Of a stretch of 64,000 nucleotides of DNA, positions 51,364 to 61,112 are shown piece after piece. The notes below the pieces were generated by a model, which saw only the letters and a list, made by a program, of their open reading frames with translations, had not been told where the DNA came from and did no database searches. Origin of the DNA: Amphritea atlantica. Lineage in GTDB: Bacteria > Pseudomonadota > Gammaproteobacteria > Pseudomonadales > Balneatricaceae. Both the position numbers and the translations under genes were made by a program. The DNA lies in contig CP073344.1 in the NCBI GenBank assembly GCA_024397875.1, forward strand, positions 1,293,001-1,357,000, given 5' to 3'. Within the stretch, counting starts at the first letter, position 1. Each line of letters opens with the position of its first letter.

Positions 51364-52329
51364 TCAGCGTGTTCCCCATACAGCGAGTACCCCTAAAATG
51401 GCGGGTCCCACCATCACCAGGAAGAAGGCTGGCCAAAAGCAGAAGGTCAGGGGAAAGATCATTTTTGTCGCGATTTTAGCGGCCATCTCTTCGGCTTTCT
51501 GTAAGCGCTTATCCCTGAATTCTTCCGAGTAAACCCGCAACGTTTCGGCAATGCTGGTACCGAAGCGCATGCTCTGATCCAGTGAAGCCACCAGTCCGCG
51601 AATATCTTCCAGCCCGGTACGAGTTGCCATGTTACGCATAGCCTCGATCCGGTCCACGCCGACCCGCGTTTCACGGTTGACCTGATGCAGTTCGTCAGCC
51701 AGTACCGGATGGCTGACCTGTATTTCGTCAGCAACCCGTTGCAGTGCAGCCTGCAGGCCGAGTCCAGCCTCCACGCAGACAACCAGCATGTCCAGCGCAT
51801 CGGGGAAGGCATTTCGCAGAGCCCGCTGGCGCTTGGCGATGAGCTTGTCCAGTACAATGCTGGGCAGTAGTAAGCCGACAACCAGGGCAGCGATGAGGGC
51901 CGACATTACCTGTCTTGAGGTCAGTTCAGGGAAGAACTGCGAACCGAACATGACGATCGCGGGAAACAGGATCGCGGCAAGCAAGCGCAAGGCATAGAAA
52001 TCAGACACGGTATTCTCTGACCGGAAACCGGCATTGGCGAGGCGCACACGGGTTTGTGAATCCTGCCAGCCAACCTTGGAAGCCAGTGAGTGTCTAAATG
52101 ATCTCTGCTGTTTGCCGGTCAGATTTGGACTGCCAGTTGGGATGCCGCCATGAGTATTTTTTTTCAGAGACGTGATACGTAGCCGCACGGGATCGATCAG
52201 TCCGAGAATGAGGAAACCGAAGCCCAGGCACAGACCCAGCACGGTCAGTGCCGAGAGGGTAATAAAGATGAGCTGAATATTGGCTTCATCGGTTACGATG
52301 CTGTTGATGAGTTTAAGAAGGTAATCCAT
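51364..52329 (-). CDS. tadC: Tad pilus inner-membrane protein TadC
   Basis: GspF-like platform protein, 321 aa. Hydrophobic helices near the N-terminus (IFITLSALTVLGLCLGFGFL) and after residue 110 (LLAAILFPAIVMFG, VMSALIAALVVGLLLP), then a T2SSF domain: DALDMLVVCVEAGLGLQAAL, VLADELHQVNRETRVGVDRI, SLDQSMRFGTSIAETLRVYS, and two C-terminal helices. It pairs with TadB at the base of the pilus. Starts 9 bp after tadB. Confidence 0.92.
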   Translation of the reverse strand: MDYLLKLINSIVTDEANIQLIFITLSALTVLGLCLGFGFLILGLIDPVRLRITSLKKNTHGGIPTGSPNLTGKQQRSFRHSLASKVGWQDSQTRVRLANAGFRSENTVSDFYALRLLAAILFPAIVMFGSQFFPELTSRQVMSALIAALVVGLLLPSIVLDKLIAKRQRALRNAFPDALDMLVVCVEAGLGLQAALQRVADEIQVSHPVLADELHQVNRETRVGVDRIEAMRNMATRTGLEDIRGLVASLDQSMRFGTSIAETLRVYSEEFRDKRLQKAEEMAAKIATKMIFPLTFCFWPAFFLVMVGPAILGVLAVWGTR

Positions 52330-52338
52330 GGTGTCCTC

Positions 52339-53313
52339 CTATACTTCTATTCGTAAAATACGGCGTATCCAGTAGATACCGATGAGCATGGCAATAAAGG
52401 CGTAGGTTACCAGCTTTATTCCTGTGGGGTTTTCAATCAGCATGGGGAGATACTTAGGATTGGTCCAGGACACCACAAGCACCAGAATAAAGGGTACCAG
52501 GGCCAGTATCCAGGCTGACATCCGCCCTTCTGCCGAGAGAGTTTTAACCCGGCGCTGAAACTTGAAGCGGCTGCGGATCACCTTGCCGATCTGCTCCAGA
52601 ATTTCCGCCAGATTGCCGCCGGTTTCTTTTTGGATAAGTATGGATGAGACCAGCGCCATAACGGGGATGCTGGGTACCCGGTGAAGCATGCCAAGCATCG
52701 CCCTGCGCAGGTCATTACCGTAGTTCAGGTCGGCAAAGGTTATCCTGAATTCCTGTGCAACCGGGCCTTCCATCTCATCGGCTACCAGATGCAAAGATTC
52801 TGAAAACGGGTGGCCCGCGCGGAGGGCGCGTCTCATGATATCGATAGCATCGGGCAGTTGCTCTTCAAAGGTGGCAATGCGTTTATGTTTGGCCTGAATG
52901 AACTTAAAAAAGGGCAGAAAAACACAGGCAAAGCCGGTTGCGCCAATGATGATCGGGTTTCTTGTCAATACCCAGGCGATGGCCATACCTACCAGTGTGA
53001 GAGCAATGATGCCAAATACGACCTGATAGGCGCGATACTTGTAGTCGGCTTTTTCCAGCAGGTCAGCCAGGGACTCCATCCCCGGGAGTGATTCCAGTGA
53101 GCGCTCCAGCGGGGACAAAGATTTCAGGTATTTTTTGCGCAGCAGGGAGGTGATGACAGTGGTATCCGCATCCGGTTCCAGTTCGTGAATACGTTTCTGT
53201 AATCTTTTCCGCGCTTGTCGGTCTTCTCCGAACACAGGGATTGTCAGCCCCATCATCAGCAGAAACACCGCGGCAAATACCATTGCGCCGAACATCATAA
53301 ATTGATCAGACAT
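52339..53313 (-). CDS. tadB: Tad pilus inner-membrane protein TadB
   Basis: GspF-like platform protein, 324 aa, partner of TadC. Membrane helices at MMFGAMVFAAVFLLMMGLTI, VVFGIIALTLVGMAIAWVLT and IIIGATGFACVFLPFFKFI; T2SSF domain with LPDAIDIMRRALRAGHPFSE and VALVSSILIQKETGGNLAEIL; two C-terminal helices ending YAFIAMLIGIYWIRRILRI. Lies between tadA (41 bp) and tadC (9 bp). Confidence 0.93.
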   Translation of the reverse strand: MSDQFMMFGAMVFAAVFLLMMGLTIPVFGEDRQARKRLQKRIHELEPDADTTVITSLLRKKYLKSLSPLERSLESLPGMESLADLLEKADYKYRAYQVVFGIIALTLVGMAIAWVLTRNPIIIGATGFACVFLPFFKFIQAKHKRIATFEEQLPDAIDIMRRALRAGHPFSESLHLVADEMEGPVAQEFRITFADLNYGNDLRRAMLGMLHRVPSIPVMALVSSILIQKETGGNLAEILEQIGKVIRSRFKFQRRVKTLSAEGRMSAWILALVPFILVLVVSWTNPKYLPMLIENPTGIKLVTYAFIAMLIGIYWIRRILRIEV

Positions 53314-53354
53314 ATCGTGCCTCCAGTTTCGGTTAACGAAACTCCGGTAACACC

Positions 53355-54704
53355 CTAGTTTTCATCGAACAGGTGGTAATGAAGTTCAACACCGCGTTGT
53401 TTTAAGTGTTCAAAAAATGCAGGGATTATGCCGGTAGCCCGGTAACGACCAATCACCTTGCCGTTTTCATCGACGCCCTGCCGCTCGAACCGGAACAGTT
53501 CGGTCATCGTGATGATTTCCCCTTCCATCCCGTTGATCTCCTGCAGGCTGACCATGCGGCGCTGGCCATCCTCCATGCGGGCAATCTGAATGACGATATT
53601 GATTGCCGAGGCGATCTGTGCACGCAGTGTTTTAGTGGGAAAATTAACGCCGCTCATGGACACCATGTTCTCGATCCTGCCTAACGCATCTCTGGGGGTA
53701 TTGGCATGGATGGTGGTCAGTGAGCCATCATGACCGGTATTCATCGCCTGCAGCATATCCAGCGCTTCGCCACCGCGCACCTCGCCAATGACAATACGGT
53801 CAGGACGCATACGTAAGCTGTTACGCACCAGATCGCGCTGACTGACTGCGCCTTTGCCCTCGACATTCGGCGGCCGGGTTTCCAGACGCACGGTATGCGG
53901 TTGCTGCAGTTGCAGCTCGGCGGAATCCTCAATCGTCACGATCCGCTCATCCTTGGGGATATAGCCCGACAGGATGTTCAGCAGGGTGGTCTTACCGGAG
54001 CCGGTGCCGCCGGAAATCAGTACATTGAGGCGGGTTTTAACGATACCCTCCAGTACCTCAGCCAGTTCTTCCGGCATGGAGCCCAGCTCAATTAGTTTGG
54101 CCATGTCCAGACGCTCGATAGCGAAGCGGCGAATAGACATACTGGGGCCATCCAGTGCCAGCGGTGGGATGATGGCGTTGACCCGTGAGCCATCCTTGAG
54201 TCGTGCATCAACCATTGGTGATGATTCGTCTATACGGCGGCCCACGCTGGACACGATACGGTCGATAATGTTCAGCAAGTGATGATCGTTATTAAACTTA
54301 ATGTCGGTCTGTTCCAGCTTGCCGCCGCGCTCTACAAAGACGCTCTGCGGGCCGTTGATGAGGATATCCGAGATACTCGGGTCGGCCAGCAGAGGCTCCA
54401 GCGGTCCCAGCCCCATGATTTCGTCTTCGATCTTTTTGATGATCTGGTGTCGGGTCGCCTGATTACAGGGGATCGATTCCTGCTGGATAAGCTGCTGGCA
54501 TATCTCTCTGATCTGGTTCCTGGCTTCGCTAGGCTCAAGGTTATCGATCAACGACAGATCCATCACCTTCAGAAGTTTGTCATAGATACGATTTTTCCAC
54601 TCTTTTTCCAGCTTGCTGGTATTGGTGAAGGAGTGGCCCTGTACTGCAGAGTCGGTACTGGTGTGCTCATCGGCTCTCTGTTTTGTCATTTCATCGAATT
54701 GCAT
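53355..54704 (-). CDS. tadA: Tad pilus secretion ATPase TadA (CpaF)
   Basis: Hexameric GspE/PilT-type motor that powers pilus extension, and in the Caulobacter homologue also retraction. The 449-aa protein has an N-terminal region (residues ~1-110), the conserved [20 protein letters not shown], Walker [18 protein letters not shown], the Asp box [17 protein letters not shown], Walker [20 protein letters not shown] and the His box [17 protein letters not shown]. All catalytic elements are intact. The start is 4 bp from the tadZ stop. Confidence 0.96.
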   Translation of the reverse strand: MQFDEMTKQRADEHTSTDSAVQGHSFTNTSKLEKEWKNRIYDKLLKVMDLSLIDNLEPSEARNQIREICQQLIQQESIPCNQATRHQIIKKIEDEIMGLGPLEPLLADPSISDILINGPQSVFVERGGKLEQTDIKFNNDHHLLNIIDRIVSSVGRRIDESSPMVDARLKDGSRVNAIIPPLALDGPSMSIRRFAIERLDMAKLIELGSMPEELAEVLEGIVKTRLNVLISGGTGSGKTTLLNILSGYIPKDERIVTIEDSAELQLQQPHTVRLETRPPNVEGKGAVSQRDLVRNSLRMRPDRIVIGEVRGGEALDMLQAMNTGHDGSLTTIHANTPRDALGRIENMVSMSGVNFPTKTLRAQIASAINIVIQIARMEDGQRRMVSLQEINGMEGEIITMTELFRFERQGVDENGKVIGRYRATGIIPAFFEHLKQRGVELHYHLFDEN

Positions 54705-54708
54705 CGTC

Positions 54709-55935
54709 TTATGCTCCAGTCAGTCTTGAGAAAACGCGTGAAATGAACCCTCGGTTCTGTTCTGGAAAGCCATTAATCAACTGATGCTGCAGGGTAAGCA
54801 GTGAACGGGTGATCGCAGAGCGGCGGGCAATATTGTATAACGGCTCGCCTTTGTTCAGGCTTTCAAGGACATGCGCATAATCATTGGCAATGGTGACCAG
54901 ATGCTTAGCGTGCAGGGTGTCGCGGATATCCCCGATCGATACCTGAGTGTTTTTTTGCACGCGGTTAACGGCAACAACGATCTGGTCATCAAGAATCCCC
55001 AGCTCCTGTTGCAGCATCTGCATCAGATGAGTGGCATCTTTTATATTGATAAAGTCCTGCTGAACGACCACGACAATCTGCGTGGCCTGGGTCAGCACTG
55101 CCGCTGTGGCCTGGTCGATTGACCGGGGAACATCTACCACCAACTGACTGCAGTGTTTGCGTAGGATATCGAGTAACAGGGTGATGCGGGACTCAGGGAT
55201 CTGGCTGGGCATGCAGAATTCATGCAAGCTGGCGCCCATCACCTTCAGGCCACTGGCATGTTTCAGCAGGTAGGCACTCAAGGCGGTAGCGTCGAGGTCA
55301 TCCACTACCTTCAATGCTTCGATGACGCCATTTTCTGGTTTGATGTCCAGATATTGTGCCAGGGAGCCAAACTGCATATCCATATCCAACAGGATCACCT
55401 CTTCACCTTCGACAACTTGCATCATATGGGCAATGTTGCAGGCGAGCATGGTGGCGCCGGAGCCGCCCTTGGCGTTGATCACTGCGGTTAGAGAACCCTG
55501 CTCGGCAAGTTGAACCTGATTCTTTTCGGTTTCCATTCTGGTCAGGGTTTTTGTCAGGTCTTCGATATTAACCGGTTCGGTAAGAAAATCCCTGGCGCCC
55601 ACCTGCATTCCCAGGCGCATCATGTCAGGGTTCTGCGAATCGCCGATGATCAATAGGGGGGGGCGTTCCTGCGGCGGATGATCGCACAGCGCAGATAGCT
55701 CGCTTTGCCAGCGGTCACTGAGGTGCAGAACTAGTAGGTCAGGCTGGGAACCGACCCCATGTAGCGGGTCCACGTGGCCGTTGACAACGGTTACGCACTC
55801 GAGGGAAATATTGTTGCCCACGCCGTCAAGGTTTGACCTGATATGCTCCAGCATCAGCGAGTCGCGTCCGGATATGAGAACGTTGAACTCGCGTGTAGAG
55901 CGCCCCAGGCGTGTAAGGTTATTATGTTCCATCAT
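54709..55935 (-). CDS. tadZ: Tad pilus localisation protein TadZ (CpaE)
   Basis: ParA/MinD-family protein with an N-terminal receiver-like domain that localises the Tad machine at a pole. In 408 aa, the receiver-like part ([40 protein letters not shown]) precedes the ATPase-like domain with [20 protein letters not shown] and [19 protein letters not shown]. The Walker A is KGGSGAT, without the usual second Lys (GKT/S), as in several TadZ proteins, so ATP may be bound but slowly or not hydrolysed. A G8/C8 run is present in the coding strand (55656-55663). Begins one base after the preceding TadE-like stop. Confidence 0.92.
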   Translation of the reverse strand: MMEHNNLTRLGRSTREFNVLISGRDSLMLEHIRSNLDGVGNNISLECVTVVNGHVDPLHGVGSQPDLLVLHLSDRWQSELSALCDHPPQERPPLLIIGDSQNPDMMRLGMQVGARDFLTEPVNIEDLTKTLTRMETEKNQVQLAEQGSLTAVINAKGGSGATMLACNIAHMMQVVEGEEVILLDMDMQFGSLAQYLDIKPENGVIEALKVVDDLDATALSAYLLKHASGLKVMGASLHEFCMPSQIPESRITLLLDILRKHCSQLVVDVPRSIDQATAAVLTQATQIVVVVQQDFINIKDATHLMQMLQQELGILDDQIVVAVNRVQKNTQVSIGDIRDTLHAKHLVTIANDYAHVLESLNKGEPLYNIARRSAITRSLLTLQHQLINGFPEQNRGFISRVFSRLTGA

Positions 55936-56406
55936 TTATGCTCCCGTGCATTGCACTGTCCAGGCACCAGCAGGGGTAATCCCCAGGCTTTCGCTCGGAA
56001 GGGTGGTGGTAAAGCTCGATGCGTCAAACGGCTCGAGAGGCAGAAGAGGGATCAGCAGTTGATACTGAAAGTCCTGAATGTTAGTTTGCACATAGAGCAC
56101 CTGTTCCAATGTATCTGTGGGTGTAAATGCTTGATCCAGATACTGAATATTGACGTTTTCGGGGGTGAGCCCCGATAATATGCTGCTATTAAAAACGGCA
56201 GCTTGTCTTACATTGTCAACCTGATCCATTGGGCAAACGGCGGCTAATCTGGCGGCGCGCCGGGTGACTTCATCCAGGACATTCCAGGTAAACAGAAACC
56301 TGCCCATCTCGATAATGGCAAACAGCACCAGAAAAAACACAGAGCCGATCAGGGCAAATTCAACGGTTACCAGGCCGGCTTGTCTGAATTTCGCTTTGCT
56401 GCTCAT
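55936..56406 (-). CDS. TadE-like minor pilin
   Basis: A 156-aa pseudopilin with the TadE-family N-terminus QAGLVTVEFALIGSVFFLVL plus FAIIEMGRFLFTWNVLDEVT: a hydrophobic helix preceded by a basic leader with E five residues into the helix and the following E-x-G-R motif. The remainder, with two Cys (AAVCPMD; TVQCTGA), is periplasmic. Processed presumably by TadV. Directly abuts tadZ, with no gap. Confidence 0.88.
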   Translation of the reverse strand: MSSKAKFRQAGLVTVEFALIGSVFFLVLFAIIEMGRFLFTWNVLDEVTRRAARLAAVCPMDQVDNVRQAAVFNSSILSGLTPENVNIQYLDQAFTPTDTLEQVLYVQTNIQDFQYQLLIPLLPLEPFDASSFTTTLPSESLGITPAGAWTVQCTGA

Positions 56407-56476
56407 GTTTGCCTCCTCCCCTGGTCGTTCGCGCCTCGATTACTGGCGCTAAAAGTTAAAGTTAAAGTAAGTGCCG

Positions 56477-56974
56477 TTATAAGCGCGGCATCGTTACGCT
56501 TGCCGTCAGCGGGACGGCCAGCTGAATGCCCTGCCATAAAGGAATCACCACGGCATCTGGAAATATTATCGGGTCGTAGGTGTAGGTCGCCGTCACGCTG
56601 ACTTCGGTGGCTCCGTCCACGATATTGACCGGATGGGTTGCGCTTACCTCGAAGCCGGGCAGCAACGGCGGGGTGGCATCTGTAACGATCTCGGTGCCAT
56701 AGCGCACCAGGTTTTCGGCACTGGTGTTAACCGCCGCAATCTCTGCCACTGAGTCTGCGGCCCTGATATTGGCCGATAGATAACGGGCACTGTCCTGAAC
56801 CGATTTAGTCAGTGTGTTGTATTGAAACAGAAAACGCCCCATCTCACCGCCAACAAAGAGTAGTAGCAGTAATACCGGCAGTGTAATGGTGAACTCAACA
56901 GCTGCCACCCCTTGCTGTTGCCGACGGGCAGTTGGCTGCTGGGTTCGGCCGGTTGGGTGAGCGAAGATATTCAT
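56477..56974 (-). CDS. TadE-like minor pilin (second)
   Basis: A 165-aa protein with basic leader RTQQPTARRQQQGVAAVEFT and hydrophobic helix ITLPVLLLLLFVGGEMGRFL, the TadE motif with conserved VEF and E-x-G-R. The periplasmic part contains VSATYTYDPIIFPDAVVIPL near the end. It overlaps the upstream TadG-like gene by 4 bp. A 70-bp gap with a GTTAAA-type short repeat (56448-56468) follows before the next TadE-like gene. Confidence 0.88.
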   Translation of the reverse strand: MNIFAHPTGRTQQPTARRQQQGVAAVEFTITLPVLLLLLFVGGEMGRFLFQYNTLTKSVQDSARYLSANIRAADSVAEIAAVNTSAENLVRYGTEIVTDATPPLLPGFEVSATHPVNIVDGATEVSVTATYTYDPIIFPDAVVIPLWQGIQLAVPLTASVTMPRL

Positions 56975-58254
56975 GAGTCATTACCATCCGGATTTCGGTA
57001 GAGCACGATACGTACGGCACCGCTGCCCTCGGTTATCCCGGTTGCAGGGGGGGTGCAATCATTTAAGAATACCCCCTGCAGTGAACCGGACTCTGTTTCT
57101 GCCCCACCGGTCTGTTCAGCCGGGGCTGTCAGCAGAAAGCAGCCAAACCCAAGTGTTTCAACGGTGTCGTTACCTGATGCTTCGCCATCGCAATTGCCGA
57201 CGGGTACTTTAACGACGCGGCGCTGGTATTTATGGTTACTCTGCACCAGGCCGTTTGACGGGTCGTTATAATAATCAGCGTAGTTGCGGGGATCGAGGCA
57301 CGCGGTCGGTCCGCTGCCATCGGGGATTTCCGCTGTGCCGGTGCATTCCGGCGAGTCTGCATCGTTGGCGTGATCAGGTGGGTATAGGTCTTCTTGTCCG
57401 TTAAGAGGCCCGCTGTAGAGGCCAAAACGGGTATTCAGTCCCGAAACCGTTGGACCGACCTTATTACCAGGTGACAGGTCGATCACAAAATTCTCGCCCT
57501 GCTCGCCACAACTAGGCGCTTCGGCGAACGCATAGCGGATATCGTTGGCACCCTGCAGGCCCGGGATGTCGATCAGGTGGAAACTACCGGTGCCGACATC
57601 TTCGTCCGGACCGCTGCCGGAGCCGGTTTTCAGGGTGACAGTATCCGCTGCCGCATCAAACTCGGCCTCATGGCCCTGATCAAATTCAAACTCTTTATAG
57701 CCCGTGACCGAGTCTGGATCCTGCTCGCCCTTGCAGACCATCACCGGAATCAGGTCGCAGGCATTGGCGCCGAAGCCAAAACCGGCGACAGCGACCGCCG
57801 CGACTTTTTTGTCATCGAAGCCGACGGCTTTGATCAGGAAACTGGTCAGCGGAATGACCGGTGATGAGACCTTGATGAATTGTGGCGGATTCGCGGTAGC
57901 TGCCACAAATGATCCCGGCATCAGGTCTTCGGAGAAGGTGATAGTCGGAACCGGTGAGTCGCTATTGAGCTCGGTGGATAAGTTGGCCGTAAACGCAGCG
58001 ATGGCAGCATTCCTTGCGTCCGCCATCGGGTTTGCCGATACCGAGTTATGAAGTTCTTGTGCGCCGGTCAGTGCTGCTGCATCCACGGCGTTTTGCAGCC
58101 GGGTTTTATTCAGCAGCAGGTGCCCGGTATCCAGCGCCAGACCCACTATACCGACCAGGGCTGCGATGCCAATCGCAACGACAACGGCAATCACCCCTTT
58201 TTGTGTGTTCTGTGAGGGAAGGGCGCCTCTCCTTATGTATTTGTTCGTTTTCAT
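56971..58254 (-). CDS. TadG-like pilus assembly protein
   Basis: A 427-aa protein with a Tad-type N-terminus: basic KTNKYIRRGALPSQNTQKGV followed by VIAVVVAIGIAALVGIVGLA and LDTGHLLLNKTRLQNAVDAA (the putative Flp pilus assembly TadG N-terminal domain), then AALTGAQELHNS. The large periplasmic part has several Cys (GFGANACDLIPVMVCKG, APSCGEQG, SPECTG, TACLDP) that could form disulfides; no von Willebrand factor domain was recognised, unlike many full-length TadG. It probably tethers the pilus to the envelope. Confidence 0.85.
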   Translation of the reverse strand: MKTNKYIRRGALPSQNTQKGVIAVVVAIGIAALVGIVGLALDTGHLLLNKTRLQNAVDAAALTGAQELHNSVSANPMADARNAAIAAFTANLSTELNSDSPVPTITFSEDLMPGSFVAATANPPQFIKVSSPVIPLTSFLIKAVGFDDKKVAAVAVAGFGFGANACDLIPVMVCKGEQDPDSVTGYKEFEFDQGHEAEFDAAADTVTLKTGSGSGPDEDVGTGSFHLIDIPGLQGANDIRYAFAEAPSCGEQGENFVIDLSPGNKVGPTVSGLNTRFGLYSGPLNGQEDLYPPDHANDADSPECTGTAEIPDGSGPTACLDPRNYADYYNDPSNGLVQSNHKYQRRVVKVPVGNCDGEASGNDTVETLGFGCFLLTAPAEQTGGAETESGSLQGVFLNDCTPPATGITEGSGAVRIVLYRNPDGNDS

Positions 58255-58318
58255 GTGAGTTGCCTACTGGTCAACGGAGGGTGGATTAGTCCCATCCGTG
58301 ACCGCTATATTTAGCTGC

Positions 58319-58594
58319 TTAATTTCCGATGTTTACCTGTATTTCATTTCTGACTTCCTGCGGCTTGCTGATATCCGAGCGATACGTCGACAGGATCTTC
58401 ACGCCGGTAGGGCCATCGAGGGAGCCATGGATTTGTGTGCCATTCTCTTCACTGGCCTGCGGGTTGAACATTTGTTGTTCCGCCAGCGCTTCAGCGCCGG
58501 CACCCAGTTGCATGTGGTGTTGCGGCTGGGGTGCTGAACAACCCGCCAATATAACGAGGATGAAGAGTGATAGTGCTGTGGTTAATCTGTTCAT
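58319..58594 (-). CDS. Small lipoprotein of the Tad locus, 91 aa
   Basis: Signal and lipobox TTALSLFILVILAGCSAPQP (Cys at residue 19) predict outer-membrane lipidation; the short mature part is polar (QMFNPQASEENGTQIHGSLD, then TGVKILSTYRSDISKPQE). AGGAG lies 8 nt before ATG 58594; a longer frame overlapping rcpA to 58714 has no such support. Placed directly after the secretin gene (10 bp), so it may be an RcpB-like or pilotin-like partner, but similarity to known RcpB is not visible. Confidence 0.75.
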   Translation of the reverse strand: MNRLTTALSLFILVILAGCSAPQPQHHMQLGAGAEALAEQQMFNPQASEENGTQIHGSLDGPTGVKILSTYRSDISKPQEVRNEIQVNIGN

Positions 58595-58604
58595 TATCCT
58601 TCTC

Positions 58605-60248
58605 CTAGTTAATCGAGTGGCCGTAGCTACTTTCCATGCCGCCGGAACGCCCGCCAATCGTTGGCAGTGGCGGTGCGGCAAAGCTGGTGGCTGGCGGGTC
58701 CGTTGGTGCTTCACCGCTGCTTACATCAGGCTCGGCAGCCATGGCTTCAGTGGTGGTAGCGTCTGACGCGCCACTGGACTGAGACGTGTTATCGGTGCTG
58801 CCGAGAGTTTTACCGAGGATGTAGAATTCAAAATCATTGGGCTCAACAAAGTTATCGGTTGGCAGTGGGATACTGTCGCGGGCAACGGGTGTCGCCAGCT
58901 GCGGAGTCACCAGAATCACTAATTCGGTTTCGCCCTTTTCAAATTCCTGGCTGCGGAACAAGTTGCCGAGCACTGGAATATCGCCGAGACCGGGGAATTT
59001 ATTGATCACTTCGCGCATGTTTTCATTCATCAGGCCGGCAATGCCGATGGTCTGTCCATCGGCCAGCTCAACCGTCGAACTGGCGGAGCGCTTGGTCAGT
59101 GCCGGAACAAAGAACCCTGAACTGCTTCCGGTACCAAAGGAGATGCTCGTGGCAGATGTCAGCTCACTGACGCTGATATTGAGCTTCATATTGATACGCT
59201 TGGAGTCCAGCACCACCGGGACAAACTTAAGACCGATACCGAACTCCTTGAAGTCGATGGTGATGCCATCTTCATCGGGTACCGGAACCGGGAATTCACC
59301 GCCGGAAAGGAAGGAAGCCTCCTGGCCGGATAGGGTGGTCAGGGTGGGTTCAGCCAGAATCTTGGCGGAGCCATTCTCTTTAGCGGCATCGAGGGCCATG
59401 CTGAAGATAAAATCATTATCCAGATAACTGGCAAATAGTCCCTTGTCCAAAATTGACAGGTCGTTGGGGGCGAACTGATCAGTCAGCGGTCCAAAGAGAC
59501 CCCCTTGGGTAAATGGACTAGGACCTGCATCAGGAAACTTGGCACCGCCACTGACAGCTCCGATCTGGAATTTATTACCGGAGTCGAAGGCGTTGAACTT
59601 GATGCCCATCTTACGGCTGACATCGCGGGAGACTTCTGCCACGGTGACTTTCAGCATCACCTGCTGGGCTCCGCCAACCCCCATCAGATTGACTACGCTG
59701 GAAATAGCCTCATCGTCATTCTTAGTTGGTGGGGTAAAGCTGTTGGCAATCTCCATTGCGGTGTTCATCTTGCTCAGGCTGGTGACCTCACCGCTTAACA
59801 CAATGGCACCCTGAGATGAGTGAACCTTGATATCCTCGTCGGGCAGTAGCTGAAACAGCTTGGCCTTGAGGGTATTCAGATCATGGGTAACCTCGATATC
59901 GAAGGCGCTGATGAGCTTGTTTTTGTTGTCCCATAGCAGAACATTGGTCGTACCCAGGCCTCTGCCCAGCACATAGAGCTGATCCGAGCGCATAATCAGG
60001 ATGTCTGCGATATCAGGGTTGCCGATCGACACTTTCTTCACCGGCCGGTTCAGTTTCAGAATGTGGGACTTATATAAAGGAACCCAGATAGTTCTGACCT
60101 GTTGATTGCGGTCGGTAAGTTCGTTGAATGTGTCCAGCGTGGTGGAGCGTGTCAGCTCTTGTGCTGTGACCGGGCTACCTGAAAGCAGGATCATCAATAT
60201 AACCAGGGCCCCCAGATAGCGTACGGGATGTTGTGTTAAATATTGCAT
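58605..60248 (-). CDS. rcpA: Tad pilus outer-membrane secretin RcpA (CpaC)
   Basis: Forms the outer-membrane pore for the pilus. A 547-aa protein with signal sequence (YLGALVILMILLSGSPVTAQ), an N-terminal secretin/BON region (KVSIGNPDIADILIMRSDQL, KVHSSQGAIVLSGEVTSLSK) and the C-terminal secretin domain from QQVMLKVTVAEVSRDVSRKM through AKILAEPTLTTLSGQEASFL and VELADGQTIGIAGLM to GDIPVLGNLFRSQEFEKGET and ELVILVTPQLATPV. The last ~90 residues are an Ala/Thr/Ser-rich tail. It lies 94 bp after rcpC. Confidence 0.95.
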   Translation of the reverse strand: MQYLTQHPVRYLGALVILMILLSGSPVTAQELTRSTTLDTFNELTDRNQQVRTIWVPLYKSHILKLNRPVKKVSIGNPDIADILIMRSDQLYVLGRGLGTTNVLLWDNKNKLISAFDIEVTHDLNTLKAKLFQLLPDEDIKVHSSQGAIVLSGEVTSLSKMNTAMEIANSFTPPTKNDDEAISSVVNLMGVGGAQQVMLKVTVAEVSRDVSRKMGIKFNAFDSGNKFQIGAVSGGAKFPDAGPSPFTQGGLFGPLTDQFAPNDLSILDKGLFASYLDNDFIFSMALDAAKENGSAKILAEPTLTTLSGQEASFLSGGEFPVPVPDEDGITIDFKEFGIGLKFVPVVLDSKRINMKLNISVSELTSATSISFGTGSSSGFFVPALTKRSASSTVELADGQTIGIAGLMNENMREVINKFPGLGDIPVLGNLFRSQEFEKGETELVILVTPQLATPVARDSIPLPTDNFVEPNDFEFYILGKTLGSTDNTSQSSGASDATTTEAMAAEPDVSSGEAPTDPPATSFAAPPLPTIGGRSGGMESSYGHSIN

Positions 60249-60342
60249 GAGTATTCCCTACCTCTTCTCTGCCTTGGCCTGTTGGTGCAGGCCTTTCAGG
60301 GCAATGACTACAATCTATCACCCGCTAAACTGTTCGCTGTAC

Positions 60343-61095
60343 TTACAGGCTGACCTTGCTTTTCTGCGCATTGGTGCCCCGTATAATGGTGACGTAGGAG
60401 TCCCTGCTCACGGTTCGAACCCGGGGCTTGGGCTTGCTCTTGTCTTCCGGGTTGCGAAGGCTGAGTTGTATCGGCCCCTCACCGCGCGCTTTAACGATTC
60501 TCTCTGCTTGTGCCGGAGTCACTTCCAGAGTTACCGCACGCACGATGACCGGGTCGTTTTTCTTCGCCCTGGCGGTCTGATCAACGGCAAGCACTTTAAG
60601 ATCGGATAGTATGGTGTCGGTATAGGTGCGCTTGCTTACTTCCCGGCTGGCCAATACATCGACCCGGTTGCCCGGTAACAGGAAGCCGGCCACGCCGATA
60701 ACGTCGTTGACGCGCACGGTGACGGCACGCATGTTCGGTTCAATCAGTGATGCCAGAGCGCTGCCTGTTGCCGTTTTTGAGAAGCGGGCCGACATCAGAA
60801 TTTCACCGGGGATGATATCGGCCTGGGCGATCATGCCTACGACGTCATCGGTGTTCCGGATGGCGCCCTCGGGTGCATACGCTTTGGGCATTTCGACAGT
60901 TGTCAGTTGCCGCGCTTCGACTTTCTGACCATAAAGGATTTCCAGTGCAGCCGTGACCACGGATTCGGTGTCAGTCGATGTGCTTTCTGCGACGACAGGG
61001 GTCTGCCGTTCGAGCCAGTTGTTGGCCATAAACGCCGCGCCAAAGGCAAGCAGGCCTGACACGAGAATGAGTATCAATGTTCTACCTTTAAACAT
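60343..61095 (-). CDS. rcpC: Tad pilus assembly protein RcpC (CpaB)
   Basis: Periplasmic SAF-domain protein that accompanies the secretin. In 250 aa: an N-terminal signal anchor (RTLILILVSGLLAFGAAFMA), a SAF domain (EGAIRNTDDVVGMIAQADII, PGEILMSARFSKT), then the RcpC/CpaB core NMRAVTVRVNDVIGVAGFLL and PGNRVDVLASRE. The basic C-terminal tail (KSKPKPRVRTVSRD) is typical. It follows the AAA+ ATPase gene by 17 bp. Confidence 0.92.
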   Translation of the reverse strand: MFKGRTLILILVSGLLAFGAAFMANNWLERQTPVVAESTSTDTESVVTAALEILYGQKVEARQLTTVEMPKAYAPEGAIRNTDDVVGMIAQADIIPGEILMSARFSKTATGSALASLIEPNMRAVTVRVNDVIGVAGFLLPGNRVDVLASREVSKRTYTDTILSDLKVLAVDQTARAKKNDPVIVRAVTLEVTPAQAERIVKARGEGPIQLSLRNPEDKSKPKPRVRTVSRDSYVTIIRGTNAQKSKVSL

Positions 61096-61112
61096 GGTGA
61101 CCTCCTTACAAC

